In this document: one piece after another, positions 35,572 to 43,606 of the stretch
Position numbering within the stretch: the stretch's first letter is position 1
How the letters are laid out: the number at the start of each line of letters is the position of its first letter
Source: Polaribacter porphyrae
GTDB lineage: Bacteria; Bacteroidota; Bacteroidia; Flavobacteriales; Flavobacteriaceae
DNA: 64,000 bases
Direction of reading: 5' to 3'
Assembly (NCBI RefSeq): GCF_002954685.1
Contig: NZ_MSCN01000001.1
Coordinates: forward strand, 2,843,554-2,907,553
The notes under the pieces: generated by a model
Databases searched by the model: none
What the model saw: only the letters and a program-made list of their open reading frames with translations
Told to the model about the DNA's origin: nothing
Program-made: the position numbers and the translations under genes

Positions 35572-36912
35572 TTAACGGTTAAAAGTTAAACGTTTTCCTT
35601 TTATATCATCATTAAAAACACCATTATTATAAATTAAGTTACCATTTACAAAAGTATGGGTTATTGTAGATGAGAAAGTAGTACCTTCAAAAGGAGACCA
35701 TCCACATTTATAAAGTACATTATCTCTAGTTACTGTTTGTGGTTTATCAGTATCAATTAACACTAAATCAGCATAATAACCCTCTTTAACAAATCCTCTT
35801 TTTTCTATTTGAAACAATTTTGCAGGGTTATGACTCATTTTTTCAACTGCCTTTTCTATAGGAATAATACCTTCTTTCACTTTTTCTAAAATTGCAATAA
35901 CTGCATGTTGTACTAATGGGCCACCACTTGGTGCTTTTGTATAGACATTGCTTTTTTCTTCTAAAGTGTGTGGTGCATGGTCTGTGGCTAACACATCAAT
36001 TCTATCATCTAATAAAGCTTCCCATAAACCTAATCTGTCTTTTTCAGTTTTTACTGCAGGATTCCATTTAATAAAAGTTCCTTTTTCCTCATAATCATTT
36101 TCATTAAACCATAAATGATGAACACAAACTTCAGCAGTAATTTGTTTTTCTTCAAGAGGAATATCATTTCTAAAAAGTTCTGTTTCTTTAGCTGTAGAAA
36201 CATGGAAAATATGCAACCGAGCTCCTGTTTTTTTTGCTAATTCAATAGCTTTTGATGAAGAAATATAACAAGCTTCTTCACTTCTAATTATTGGATGATA
36301 TTTTATTGGAATATCATCACCAAACTTTTCTTTAAATTCTGAAGTGTTTTTTCTTATAGTAGCTTCATCTTCACAATGTACAGAAATTATCATTTTTGTT
36401 GATGAAAAAATCTTTTCTAAAACCTCAACATCATCTACTAACATATTACCAGTTGAAGAACCTAAAAACAATTTGATACCTGCTACTTTTTTTGGATTTG
36501 TTTTTAGCAGTTCATCTAAATTGGTATTTGTACCACCAAACATAAAAGAATAATTTACGTAAGATGTTTTGGAAGCAATTTCAAACTTATCTTCCAATAA
36601 TTTTTGAGTAGTAGCTTGTGGTACTGTATTAGGTTGCTCAATAAAAGTAGTAATTCCACCAGCAACAGCTGCTCTACTTTCAGTAGCAATATTTGCTTTG
36701 TGCGTTAAACCTGGTTCTCTAAAGTGTACTTGATCGTCTATAAAACCAGGAATTAAATATTTGCCTTTAGCATCAATTACCTCAACATGATTAGCGATAT
36801 TTATTTTTGATGAAACTTCTTTTATAATTTCATTTTCTATCAAAACATCACCTGTAAAGGTTATATTCTCGTTTACAATTGTAGCTCCTTTTATCAAATA
36901 AGATTTCATCAT
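35572..36912 (-). CDS. pyrC: dihydroorotase (class I), variant metal site
   Basis: 446 residues; pyrimidine synthesis, dihydroorotate to carbamoyl aspartate and back. The ring-closure site motif reads DDQVHFREPG, so the first His of the usual HxH pair is Gln. The rest is standard: GIKLFLGSSTG with the carboxylated-Lys position, DHAPHTLEEK with the catalytic Asp, HNPAKLFQIEKRGF. The Gln form is, as I recall, typical of Bacteroidota members, so activity is likely but unproven. Genes for the glycosyltransferase and DUF4296 protein lie within 4 nt on either side. Confidence 0.9.
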   Translation of the reverse strand: MMKSYLIKGATIVNENITFTGDVLIENEIIKEVSSKINIANHVEVIDAKGKYLIPGFIDDQVHFREPGLTHKANIATESRAAVAGGITTFIEQPNTVPQATTQKLLEDKFEIASKTSYVNYSFMFGGTNTNLDELLKTNPKKVAGIKLFLGSSTGNMLVDDVEVLEKIFSSTKMIISVHCEDEATIRKNTSEFKEKFGDDIPIKYHPIIRSEEACYISSSKAIELAKKTGARLHIFHVSTAKETELFRNDIPLEEKQITAEVCVHHLWFNENDYEEKGTFIKWNPAVKTEKDRLGLWEALLDDRIDVLATDHAPHTLEEKSNVYTKAPSGGPLVQHAVIAILEKVKEGIIPIEKAVEKMSHNPAKLFQIEKRGFVKEGYYADLVLIDTDKPQTVTRDNVLYKCGWSPFEGTTFSSTITHTFVNGNLIYNNGVFNDDIKGKRLTFNR

Positions 36913-36915
36913 TCT

Positions 36916-37638
36916 TTATTTTGGCAATCCTTTTAAACGCATTTTTATCACTCCAAAAAGTGCTTCAGAAACTATATTTCCACTCATTTTAGAAGCTCCT
37001 AAATCTCTATCAGTAAAAACAACAGAGACTTCTTTTATTTTAAATTTATGTTTCCAAGCTTTAAATTTCATTTCTATTTGAAACGCATAGCCTACAAATT
37101 TAATTTTATCTAGATTAATGGTTTCGAGTACTTTACTTTTCCAGCAAACAAAACCTGCTGTAGTATCAAAAACAGGAATGTTGGTAACAAAACGTACATA
37201 TCTAGAGGCAAAATAAGAAAGTAATAATCGCTTAATGTCCCAATTTACTACATTTACTTGATTATTTACATATCTTGAGCCTACAGAAACATCACCTTCA
37301 CCAGAATTACAAGCTTTATATAAACGAATTAAATCTTTGGGATTGTGAGAAAAATCAGCATCCATTTCAATAATATACTCGTATTTCCTAGCCAAAGCCC
37401 ATTTAAATCCATGAATATATGCAGTGCCTAAACCGTTTTTACCTTTTCGCTTTTCAATAAAAAGGTAATTGGGAAATTCGCTCATTAATTCTTCTACAAT
37501 AGTAGCAGTTCCATCAGGAGAATTATCATCAACTATTAAAATGTGAAACGCTTTTTTTTGATTAAAAACAGCTCTAATAATAGCTTCAATATTCTCTTTT
37601 TCATTGTAAGTGGGGATAATTACTAAAGCGTCTGACAT
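36916..37638 (-). CDS. polyprenol-phosphate mannosyltransferase (GT2, Dpm1-like)
   Basis: 240 residues, no C-terminal membrane helix. GT2 landmarks are IPTYNEKENIEAIIR, DDNSPDGTA, the DxD-type EMDADFSHNP, and SRYVNNQ. It should transfer mannose (or a similar sugar) from GDP-mannose to a lipid phosphate on the inner face of the membrane. It heads the minus-strand operon with pyrC and DUF4296; the start has a TATATTTG promoter box 25 nt upstream. Confidence 0.93.
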   Translation of the reverse strand: MSDALVIIPTYNEKENIEAIIRAVFNQKKAFHILIVDDNSPDGTATIVEELMSEFPNYLFIEKRKGKNGLGTAYIHGFKWALARKYEYIIEMDADFSHNPKDLIRLYKACNSGEGDVSVGSRYVNNQVNVVNWDIKRLLLSYFASRYVRFVTNIPVFDTTAGFVCWKSKVLETINLDKIKFVGYAFQIEMKFKAWKHKFKIKEVSVVFTDRDLGASKMSGNIVSEALFGVIKMRLKGLPK

Positions 37639-37663
37639 AAATTAATTTTCAGTAGAAAGAAAA

Positions 37664-37671
37664 CAAATATA
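37664..37671 (-). promoter_or_regulatory. -7 box of the Dpm1-like/pyrC operon (TATATTTG)
   Basis: Perfect TAnnTTTG on the minus strand, 25 nt upstream of the glycosyltransferase ATG. The divergent box of the DUF4271 gene lies only 14 nt away. Confidence 0.5.
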
Positions 37672-37685
37672 CATTTTTTAATTAC

Positions 37686-37693
37686 TAATTTTG
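37686..37693 (+). promoter_or_regulatory. -7 box of the DUF4271-hemD genes (TAATTTTG)
   Basis: Perfect TAnnTTTG on the plus strand. It overlaps the GTG at 37693, showing that this GTG cannot be the start and favouring the TTG at 37720. Confidence 0.5.
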
Positions 37694-37719
37694 TGTTAAT
37701 CTTAATAAATGAATTCGAG

Positions 37720-38358
37720 TTGCAAGCAGTAGAAAAAATAACATATTTTAATGATTGGGTTACCTTAATACTATTTGCTCTTTTTGCAATAATTTTTTTA
37801 CTAAAAATAATTAATGCAAAAAAAATAAAACGTGTTTTTTATGGATTTTCTAACTGGAGTAGCATTGAAGAAACAGATACTATTAAGTTAAATTCAATGA
37901 ACAGTTTTCATGTTCTAATTTTTATCTTTTCTGTAGCTGTTTTTTCTTTAATTGGATATAATTTAATGTTTAAAATGAACTCTTTTAATAGTTCGCTTCA
38001 AGGTTTTTCCTCTTCTTTTTTGGTTATTTTTCTTTTTTTAGTATTAAAAATAATCTTTGAAAGAGTTATTGCTGCTGTTTTTTCGATACAAAATAAAGTT
38101 GCTTTTTTTTTAGTAACCAAGTTAGAATCTTTTTACACACTCTCTTTAATCCTTTATATATTCTATATATTTTATGAATATGGTAATTTAAGTGAATATT
38201 ACTTACTTTATTTTACTTTGTTTTTCTTATTGTTTCGTTTTGTGTTTATTGTTACTAAAAATAAAAACCTGATTTTTAGCGAGTTGTTTTATTTTATTTT
38301 ATACATTTGCACCCTTGAAATAGCACCGCTATTATTATTGTTTAAATTGATGTTTTAA
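37720..38358 (+). CDS. DUF4271 integral membrane protein, probable TTG start
   Basis: About 212 residues from TTG at 37720 (MQAVEKITYFNDWVTLILF). The longer frame from GTG at 37693 would overlap the promoter box. Six or so membrane helices fill the protein (the first WVTLILFALFAIIFLLKII, the last ILYICTLEIAPLLLLFKLMF); the EIAPLLLLFK end is typical of DUF4271. The family is routinely encoded just before hemD in Flavobacteria, as here (16 nt). Function unknown. Confidence 0.82.
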   Translation: MQAVEKITYFNDWVTLILFALFAIIFLLKIINAKKIKRVFYGFSNWSSIEETDTIKLNSMNSFHVLIFIFSVAVFSLIGYNLMFKMNSFNSSLQGFSSSFLVIFLFLVLKIIFERVIAAVFSIQNKVAFFLVTKLESFYTLSLILYIFYIFYEYGNLSEYYLLYFTLFFLLFRFVFIVTKNKNLIFSELFYFILYICTLEIAPLLLLFKLMF

Positions 38359-38374
38359 ATACAAAACAAAGCGT

Positions 38375-39121
38375 ATGAAAGTGAAGACAATATTGGTTTC
38401 TCAACCAGCTCCTAAAACAGAAACTTCTCCGTATTTTGATTTATCTGATAAACAGAAAGTGAAAATTGATTTTAGATCATTTATACATGTAGAAGGTATT
38501 CCTGTAAAAGAAGTTAGAGCTCAAAAAATTGATTTATCCAACTTTACAGCAATCATTTTAACAAGTAGAAATGCTGTAGATCATTTTTTTAGAGTTGCTG
38601 AAGAAATGCGTTTTAAAGTACCAGATTCTATGAAATATTTCTGTCAATCAGAAGCTGTAGCTTACTATTTGCAGAAATACGTGGTGTATAGAAAGCGTAA
38701 AATTTATGTTGGTAACAGAACATTTCCTGAATTAACAAAATTGATTAAGAAGCATAAAACTGAAAAGTTTTTATTACCATCTTCTGATAAACTAAAGCCA
38801 TTAATTCCTACTGAATTAAACAAGTTAGGTGTTACTTGGACAAGAGCAGATTTGTATAGAACAGTGGTAAGCGATTTGTCTGATTTAGAAAATGTTTTTT
38901 ATGACGTATTGGTTTTCTTTAGTCCTTCAGGAATTGAATCTTTATTTAAAAACTTCCCAAACTTTAAACAAAAAAACACAAGAATTGCAGCTTTTGGGAA
39001 CTCTACCATAAAAGCTGTTACAGAAGCAGGTTTAAAGTGCGATATTAAAGCACCAGCACCAGAAACACCTTCTATGACAATGGCTTTAGAGAGATATATT
39101 AAAGAGGTTAATAAGAAGTAA
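38375..39121 (+). CDS. hemD: uroporphyrinogen-III synthase
   Basis: 248 residues; heme biosynthesis, cyclises hydroxymethylbilane. The two-domain HemD pattern is visible: ILVSQPAPKTETSPYFDL, FTAIILTSRNAVDHFF, FLLPSSDKLKPLIPTELNKL, VLVFFSPSGIESLFKNFPNF and IAAFGNSTIKAVTEAGL. The sequence is divergent as usual for this enzyme. It is the second gene after DUF4271, with a terminator 40 nt beyond the stop. Confidence 0.93.
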   Translation: MKVKTILVSQPAPKTETSPYFDLSDKQKVKIDFRSFIHVEGIPVKEVRAQKIDLSNFTAIILTSRNAVDHFFRVAEEMRFKVPDSMKYFCQSEAVAYYLQKYVVYRKRKIYVGNRTFPELTKLIKKHKTEKFLLPSSDKLKPLIPTELNKLGVTWTRADLYRTVVSDLSDLENVFYDVLVFFSPSGIESLFKNFPNFKQKNTRIAAFGNSTIKAVTEAGLKCDIKAPAPETPSMTMALERYIKEVNKK

Positions 39122-39160
39122 TTCATTTTGAATTCGGTTCAGAGTTTTATAAAATCAAAA

Positions 39161-39184
39161 AAACCAAGCATTTCTGCTTGGTTT
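39161..39184 (+). terminator. terminator after hemD
   Basis: A 10-bp stem (AAACCAAGCA at 39161-39170, TGCTTGGTTT at 39175-39184) with a TTTC loop and a T-run to 39188: a textbook intrinsic terminator. Confidence 0.9.
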
Positions 39185-39277
39185 TTTTGATTTTAATGTT
39201 TATCTAAAATAAAAGATAATAATAAAATTTTAGGATTAAATAATCAGAATAATAATCTAATTAATCAAAATATTGCA

Positions 39278-39772
39278 TTGTTAAATGTAACAAAACAACA
39301 AAATAATAAACTAAATACCTTAAATTCTGAATTAAAAAGAACTGTAGAGTCTAAAGAAGACTTACCAAAAGATATAAAAGATGATTTAAATAAATTGATT
39401 TCTGATTTTGACAAATTTGATAACGATATCGCAGAAGAATTAATCAGTATTTCTTCCCTTATTGAGATAGACGAAAAACCAAAAGCATTATTTTCGTTAG
39501 CTAAAATTATTGAAAATTTGTTAAAGAAAATTTATAAGGGCAAATTAAATTTTTATAAGCTTATTGAGAAAGCTAAAGATGAAAAAATAATTAGTACAGA
39601 AGATTATCATTTTATTCACGGTATTAGAGAGATTAGAAATAAAGAAGGTCATGAGATTAATGTTAAAGTTGATGGTTATCTTACAGCTTCGTCTTTTATG
39701 ATTGGTATTGGCATAATCTCTAAAATAAAAATTATTGCTAATAATATAAAGAAACGAGATGAGAATAATTAA
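39278..39772 (+). CDS. small helical protein with C-terminal HEPN/DUF4145-like region
   Basis: 164 residues from TTG at 39278. The frame stays open upstream to the TAA at 39194 with coding-like sequence (KILGLNNQNNNLINQNIAL) but has no ATG or GTG, so the start is uncertain: TTG 39278, an unusual start such as ATT at 39227, or a gene that has lost its 5' end. The N-terminal half is a coiled coil; the C-terminal half (ALFSLAKIIENLLKKIYKG, YHFIHGIREIRNKEGHEIN) resembles DUF4145/HEPN-type helical bundles with a conserved R...N...H. Function unknown; the end overlaps radA by 4 nt. Confidence 0.6.
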   Translation: MLNVTKQQNNKLNTLNSELKRTVESKEDLPKDIKDDLNKLISDFDKFDNDIAEELISISSLIEIDEKPKALFSLAKIIENLLKKIYKGKLNFYKLIEKAKDEKIISTEDYHFIHGIREIRNKEGHEINVKVDGYLTASSFMIGIGIISKIKIIANNIKKRDENN

Positions 39773-41130
39773 GCAAACAAAGTAGCAAAAGCTTCTTCAA
39801 TTTTACCAACTAAAATGAGCTTAATTGAATGATTTTTTGAGGAAATCTTATTATATTTTGAAGCGACAAAACTTTTATAACCTAACTTTTCTGCTTCCAA
39901 AATGCGTTGGTCTATTTTAGAAACAGGTCTTATTTCTCCAGCCAAACCCACTTCTGCAGCAAAACATACATTTGGATTGATTGCTATATCTTGATTGCTT
40001 GATAAAATGGCAGCAACCACAGTTAAATCAATTGCTGGATCATCTACATTTATGCCTCCAGTAATGTTTAAAAAAACATCTTTTGCACCCAATTTAAAAC
40101 CTGCTCTTTTTTCGAGAACTGCTAAAATCATATTTAGTCTTTTTAGGTTATAACCTGTTGTAGAACGTTGTGGAGTTCCATAAACTGCTGTAGAAACCAA
40201 GGCTTGAATTTCTATCATTAAAGGTCTTATGCCTTCTAAAGTTGATGCAATTGCTGTTCCACTTAAATCTGCATCTTTTTTAGAAATTAAAATTTCTGAC
40301 GGATTTGATATTTCTCTCAAACCATTTGATAACATTTCATAAATACCCAATTCTGATGTAGAACCAAATCTGTTTTTCTGACTTCGTAAAATTCTGTAGG
40401 TATGATTTCTATCGCCTTCAAATTGTAGAACAACATCAACCATATGTTCTAGAATTTTTGGTCCAGCAATATTTCCTTCTTTGTTGATGTGCCCTATTAA
40501 CAAAACTGGAGTTGCAGTTTCTTTCGCAAATTTTATCAATTCTGCACTAGTTTCTCTAATTTGAGAAATACTTCCTGGAGAAGCCTCTATAGAATTAGTG
40601 TGTAAAGTCTGTATGGAATCTATTACCAAAACTTCGGGTTCTGTTTCTTCTATATTTTTAAAGATTTGTTGTGTGCTAGTTTCTGTTAAAATTAAGCAAT
40701 TAGAATTGTTTGCTTCCAAACGTTCTGCTCTCATTTTTATTTGAGATTGGCTTTCTTCACCAGAAACATACAACACTTTTTGGCTGATATTTAAAGCAAC
40801 CTGTAATAATAGTGTTGATTTTCCAATTCCTGGTTCACCACCCAAAAGTGTTACAGAACCTTTTACCAAACCACCACCTAAAACAGTGTCTAATTCGTTA
40901 TTATTAGTAACAACTCTTTCTTCTGGGTTTAGAACAATATCAGCAATTTTTAAAGGCTTATTTACAGTTTGTTTTGCAGTTGTACTTTGTTTCCAAATGC
41001 GTTTTTCTTCTTTTTGAATTACTTCTTCTACAATGGTATTCCATTCTTTACAAGCACCACATTGCCCAACCCATTTTGCATGTTGTGTTCCACAATTTTG
41101 ACAGAAAAAAGTTGTTTTGGTCTTCCCCAT
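39769..41130 (-). CDS. radA: DNA repair protein RadA
   Basis: 453 residues. N-terminal zinc finger (CQNCGTQHAKWVGQCGAC), then the RecA-like ATPase with Walker A GGEPGIGKS and ILEHMVDVVLQFEGDR. The RadA signature KNRFGS appears as QKNRFGSTSELGIYEM. The Lon-protease-like C-terminal domain begins at about residue 290. It promotes branch migration during recombination repair. Complete and ordinary; transcribed alone. Confidence 0.96.
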   Translation of the reverse strand: MGKTKTTFFCQNCGTQHAKWVGQCGACKEWNTIVEEVIQKEEKRIWKQSTTAKQTVNKPLKIADIVLNPEERVVTNNNELDTVLGGGLVKGSVTLLGGEPGIGKSTLLLQVALNISQKVLYVSGEESQSQIKMRAERLEANNSNCLILTETSTQQIFKNIEETEPEVLVIDSIQTLHTNSIEASPGSISQIRETSAELIKFAKETATPVLLIGHINKEGNIAGPKILEHMVDVVLQFEGDRNHTYRILRSQKNRFGSTSELGIYEMLSNGLREISNPSEILISKKDADLSGTAIASTLEGIRPLMIEIQALVSTAVYGTPQRSTTGYNLKRLNMILAVLEKRAGFKLGAKDVFLNITGGINVDDPAIDLTVVAAILSSNQDIAINPNVCFAAEVGLAGEIRPVSKIDQRILEAEKLGYKSFVASKYNKISSKNHSIKLILVGKIEEAFATLFA

Positions 41131-41334
41131 TTTTATTTATGTACAAGGTTTGAAAGTTGTAAAGTTACAAAGTTTATAAACGAAACTTTACAATAAATCA
41201 ATCTAAAAGTTCGCAAATAATTGCGTTAGTGATTGAATGATGTTTTTGAGCTATTCTTTATTTTTCACAAAAAAAGCGAGTAATGAAAGCGAAACTTGGT
41301 CTTGAATGCTTTTAGGAAAAAGTAACGCCAAAAA

Positions 41335-42279
41335 CTATTTATTTTTATTTACAACAGGAAGCAGTAAAAAAGCAAGTCCTCCAAAAACGATAATCATTGC
41401 TGTTTGTGCTGTCCACATAATCCAACCAAAAGCTTCGCTAGGTGCTTCTGCAATACCAAATAAAACAAAGGCTTTTGCAACTGCAAGTGGATAAGAACCA
41501 ATACCTCCAGGTACAATCGCAATGCTAAATGCACCTGCAATAAAACCTACTAAAATTGCGCCTAAAGGCACATTTAAACCTTCAATTGCAAATGTAACTA
41601 CCCAAAACATTAAAATGTACATTATCCAAATAAAAAAAGTATGGAAGATAAATGCCCATTTCTTTTCCATTTTTAAAATGCTTGAAACACCCTCCAATAG
41701 CCCAATCAAAAAAGTTTTAATTTTAAGAGCAAAACCAGATTTTGCCTTTTTTATGTATAGAGTAAAAAAAATAAAAAAAGCAAGTAAACCAAATAATACA
41801 TAGATAATTTTTGAAGGGTCTACTAGTTTTGTGAGCAATTCATATATAAAATCGAATTGAAGGAAAAGTGTAACAGTAAGTATTAACAGAAGCATAATTA
41901 CATCAGCAATTCTTTCTGCAACTATGCTCCCAAAACCCTTTTCGAAAGGGACGTTTTCATAATTTTTTAAAACTAATGCTCTAGATGCTTCTCCAGCTCT
42001 AGGAATAGTGTAGTTTACTAAATAACCAACTAAAACAGCTAGAATATTATTTACTAATTTAGGTTTATATCCTAAAGGCTCTAACATAAAACTCCATCTG
42101 TAAGCTCTAGAAATATGACTTAAAATACCAAAAAAAAGACTTAAAGTTATCCACCAATAATTAGCAGATTTAAATTGATTTAATAAATTTGGGATATCTA
42201 TATCAGATAAAGAATACCAAACTAAAAATCCTCCTAAAGCAAAAGGAAGAATCGTTTTCAAAACTTTTTTAATATCCAA
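41335..42279 (-). CDS. flippase-like / lysylphosphatidylglycerol synthase TM-region family protein
   Basis: 314 residues, about eight membrane helices (ILPFALGGFLVWYSL, YWWITLSLFFGILSHISRAY and others). Family marks are SRAYRWSFMLEPLG, AVLVGYLVNYTIPRAGEASRA and VPGGIGSYPLAVAKAFVLFG. Such proteins lack the LPG synthase catalytic domain and are candidate lipid-linked transporters or flippases. The gene lies 2 nt downstream of panD, so it is probably in the panC-panD transcript without metabolic relation. Confidence 0.87.
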   Translation of the reverse strand: MDIKKVLKTILPFALGGFLVWYSLSDIDIPNLLNQFKSANYWWITLSLFFGILSHISRAYRWSFMLEPLGYKPKLVNNILAVLVGYLVNYTIPRAGEASRALVLKNYENVPFEKGFGSIVAERIADVIMLLLILTVTLFLQFDFIYELLTKLVDPSKIIYVLFGLLAFFIFFTLYIKKAKSGFALKIKTFLIGLLEGVSSILKMEKKWAFIFHTFFIWIMYILMFWVVTFAIEGLNVPLGAILVGFIAGAFSIAIVPGGIGSYPLAVAKAFVLFGIAEAPSEAFGWIMWTAQTAMIIVFGGLAFLLLPVVNKNK

Positions 42280-42281
42280 AA

Positions 42282-42632
42282 TTAGGTAAGTGTATTGTCT
42301 TTTTCGTTAGGGAAAACCAATTGTGGTTTGAACTTTTTAGCCTCTTCTAATTCCATAAATGCATAAACAATCAATATTAAAACATCACCAACAGCAACTA
42401 ATCTAGAAGCTGCACCATTTAAGGTAACTTCTCCACTTCCTCTTGGACCAGGAATTGCGTACGTTTCTAAACGATGACCATTATTGTTATTCACAATTTG
42501 AACACGTTCGCCTTCAATAATTCCTGCTGCATCCATTAAATCTTCATCTATGGTTATGCTTCCTATATAATTTAAATCAGCACCTGTAACTTTTACACGA
42601 TGGATTTTAGATTTTACAACTTGTACTAACAT
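42282..42632 (-). CDS. panD: aspartate 1-decarboxylase proenzyme
   Basis: 116 residues. The self-cleavage site Gly24-Ser25 is in [10 protein letters not shown], identical in position to the E. coli enzyme, and generates the pyruvoyl cofactor that decarboxylates aspartate to beta-alanine for pantothenate. [11 protein letters not shown] and the [18 protein letters not shown] tail are typical. A TATTTTTG box ends exactly 4 nt before the ATG, though panC also lies just upstream (24 nt), so it may have its own promoter within an operon. Confidence 0.96.
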   Translation of the reverse strand: MLVQVVKSKIHRVKVTGADLNYIGSITIDEDLMDAAGIIEGERVQIVNNNNGHRLETYAIPGPRGSGEVTLNGAASRLVAVGDVLILIVYAFMELEEAKKFKPQLVFPNEKDNTLT

Positions 42633-42636
42633 TTAG

Positions 42637-42644
42637 CAAAAATA
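42637..42644 (-). promoter_or_regulatory. -7 box of panD (TATTTTTG)
   Basis: Perfect TAnnTTTG on the minus strand in the 24-nt panC-panD gap, 4 nt upstream of the panD ATG. It suggests an internal, near-leaderless promoter. Confidence 0.45.
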
Positions 42645-42656
42645 CTATTTTTTTGA

Positions 42657-43508
42657 TTATGAAATTTTTAATGAAATGTTATCAATTAATCTGATTTTTC
42701 CTGCAAAAACTGCTATGAAAGCACGATATTTTTTGCTAGATTCTTTGTTTTCTATGGCTTTTAATGTTTTTTCATCAGCAATAGTAAAATACTCTAGCTC
42801 TAATAAAGTTTGTTTTTTAAACTGATTTTCTACCCATTTTATAACATTTGAAGCATTTTCTTTTCTAAATTTTTTTTGAGCTTTTTTTAAAGTTTTATAA
42901 ATAAATGGAGAGGCTTCTCTGTGTTCTGATGTTAATCTTACATTTCTAGAACTCATAGCCAAACCATCATCTTCTCTGAAAATAGGTCGTCCTTTAATTT
43001 TAACATTTAAATGCTGTTTTTTTACCAATTTTTTGATGATTTGTAACTGCTGAAAATCTTTCTCACCAAAATAAGCCTTATCAGGTTCAATTATTTTAAA
43101 AAGCATTTTTACGATAGTACCAACTCCATTAAAATGCCCTTCTCTAAATTTCCCTTCCATTTGATGTTCTAAACCATCAAAATCGAACTTTTCTGAAATA
43201 ATGGCATCAGTATAAATTTCATCAACAGTAGGGTTAAAAAGGATATCACAATTTATATTTTTTAATAAATTAATGTCATTCTCTAATGTTTTCGGGTAAT
43301 TGATAAGGTCTTCTTTTTTGTCAAATTGAGTAGGATTTACAAAAATACTAGTGACAACTATATCATTTTTTTGACTCGCTTTTTTTATTAATGATAGGTG
43401 ACCTTTATGCAAAGCACCCATAGTAGGAACAAAACCAATGGTTTTATTTTGAGCTTTAAGTTTAGATAAAGTTACTTTTAAAGGTTGTTTTTTGGTGAAA
43501 ATTTCCAT
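42657..43508 (-). CDS. panC: pantothenate synthetase
   Basis: 283 residues; joins pantoate and beta-alanine with ATP. The HIGH-like motif is PTMGALHKGHLSL, the second signature MSSRNVRL (KMSKS-like). FVNPTQFDKKEDLINYPKT and FGEKDFQQLQIIKKLVK are conserved. It precedes panD on the same strand, and the divergent GT5-like gene shares its upstream region. Confidence 0.96.
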   Translation of the reverse strand: MEIFTKKQPLKVTLSKLKAQNKTIGFVPTMGALHKGHLSLIKKASQKNDIVVTSIFVNPTQFDKKEDLINYPKTLENDINLLKNINCDILFNPTVDEIYTDAIISEKFDFDGLEHQMEGKFREGHFNGVGTIVKMLFKIIEPDKAYFGEKDFQQLQIIKKLVKKQHLNVKIKGRPIFREDDGLAMSSRNVRLTSEHREASPFIYKTLKKAQKKFRKENASNVIKWVENQFKKQTLLELEYFTIADEKTLKAIENKESSKKYRAFIAVFAGKIRLIDNISLKIS

Positions 43509-43531
43509 GTTAGATTAATGTAAAATGTTTG

Positions 43532-43539
43532 CAAACTTA
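43532..43539 (-). promoter_or_regulatory. -7 box of panC (TAAGTTTG)
   Basis: Perfect TAnnTTTG on the minus strand 23 nt upstream of the panC ATG, in the divergent region shared with the GT5-like gene. Confidence 0.5.
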
Positions 43540-43571
43540 CCATTTTAACAGGATATTAGCATAAAAATTTG

Positions 43572-43579
43572 TAGTTTTG
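43572..43579 (+). promoter_or_regulatory. -7 box of the GT5-like/DUF4270/glmS genes (TAGTTTTG)
   Basis: Perfect TAnnTTTG on the plus strand 27 nt before the ATG at 43607; divergent from the panC box. Confidence 0.5.
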
Positions 43580-43606
43580 CCAATCTCATAAAAAGAGTTT
43601 GATTTA

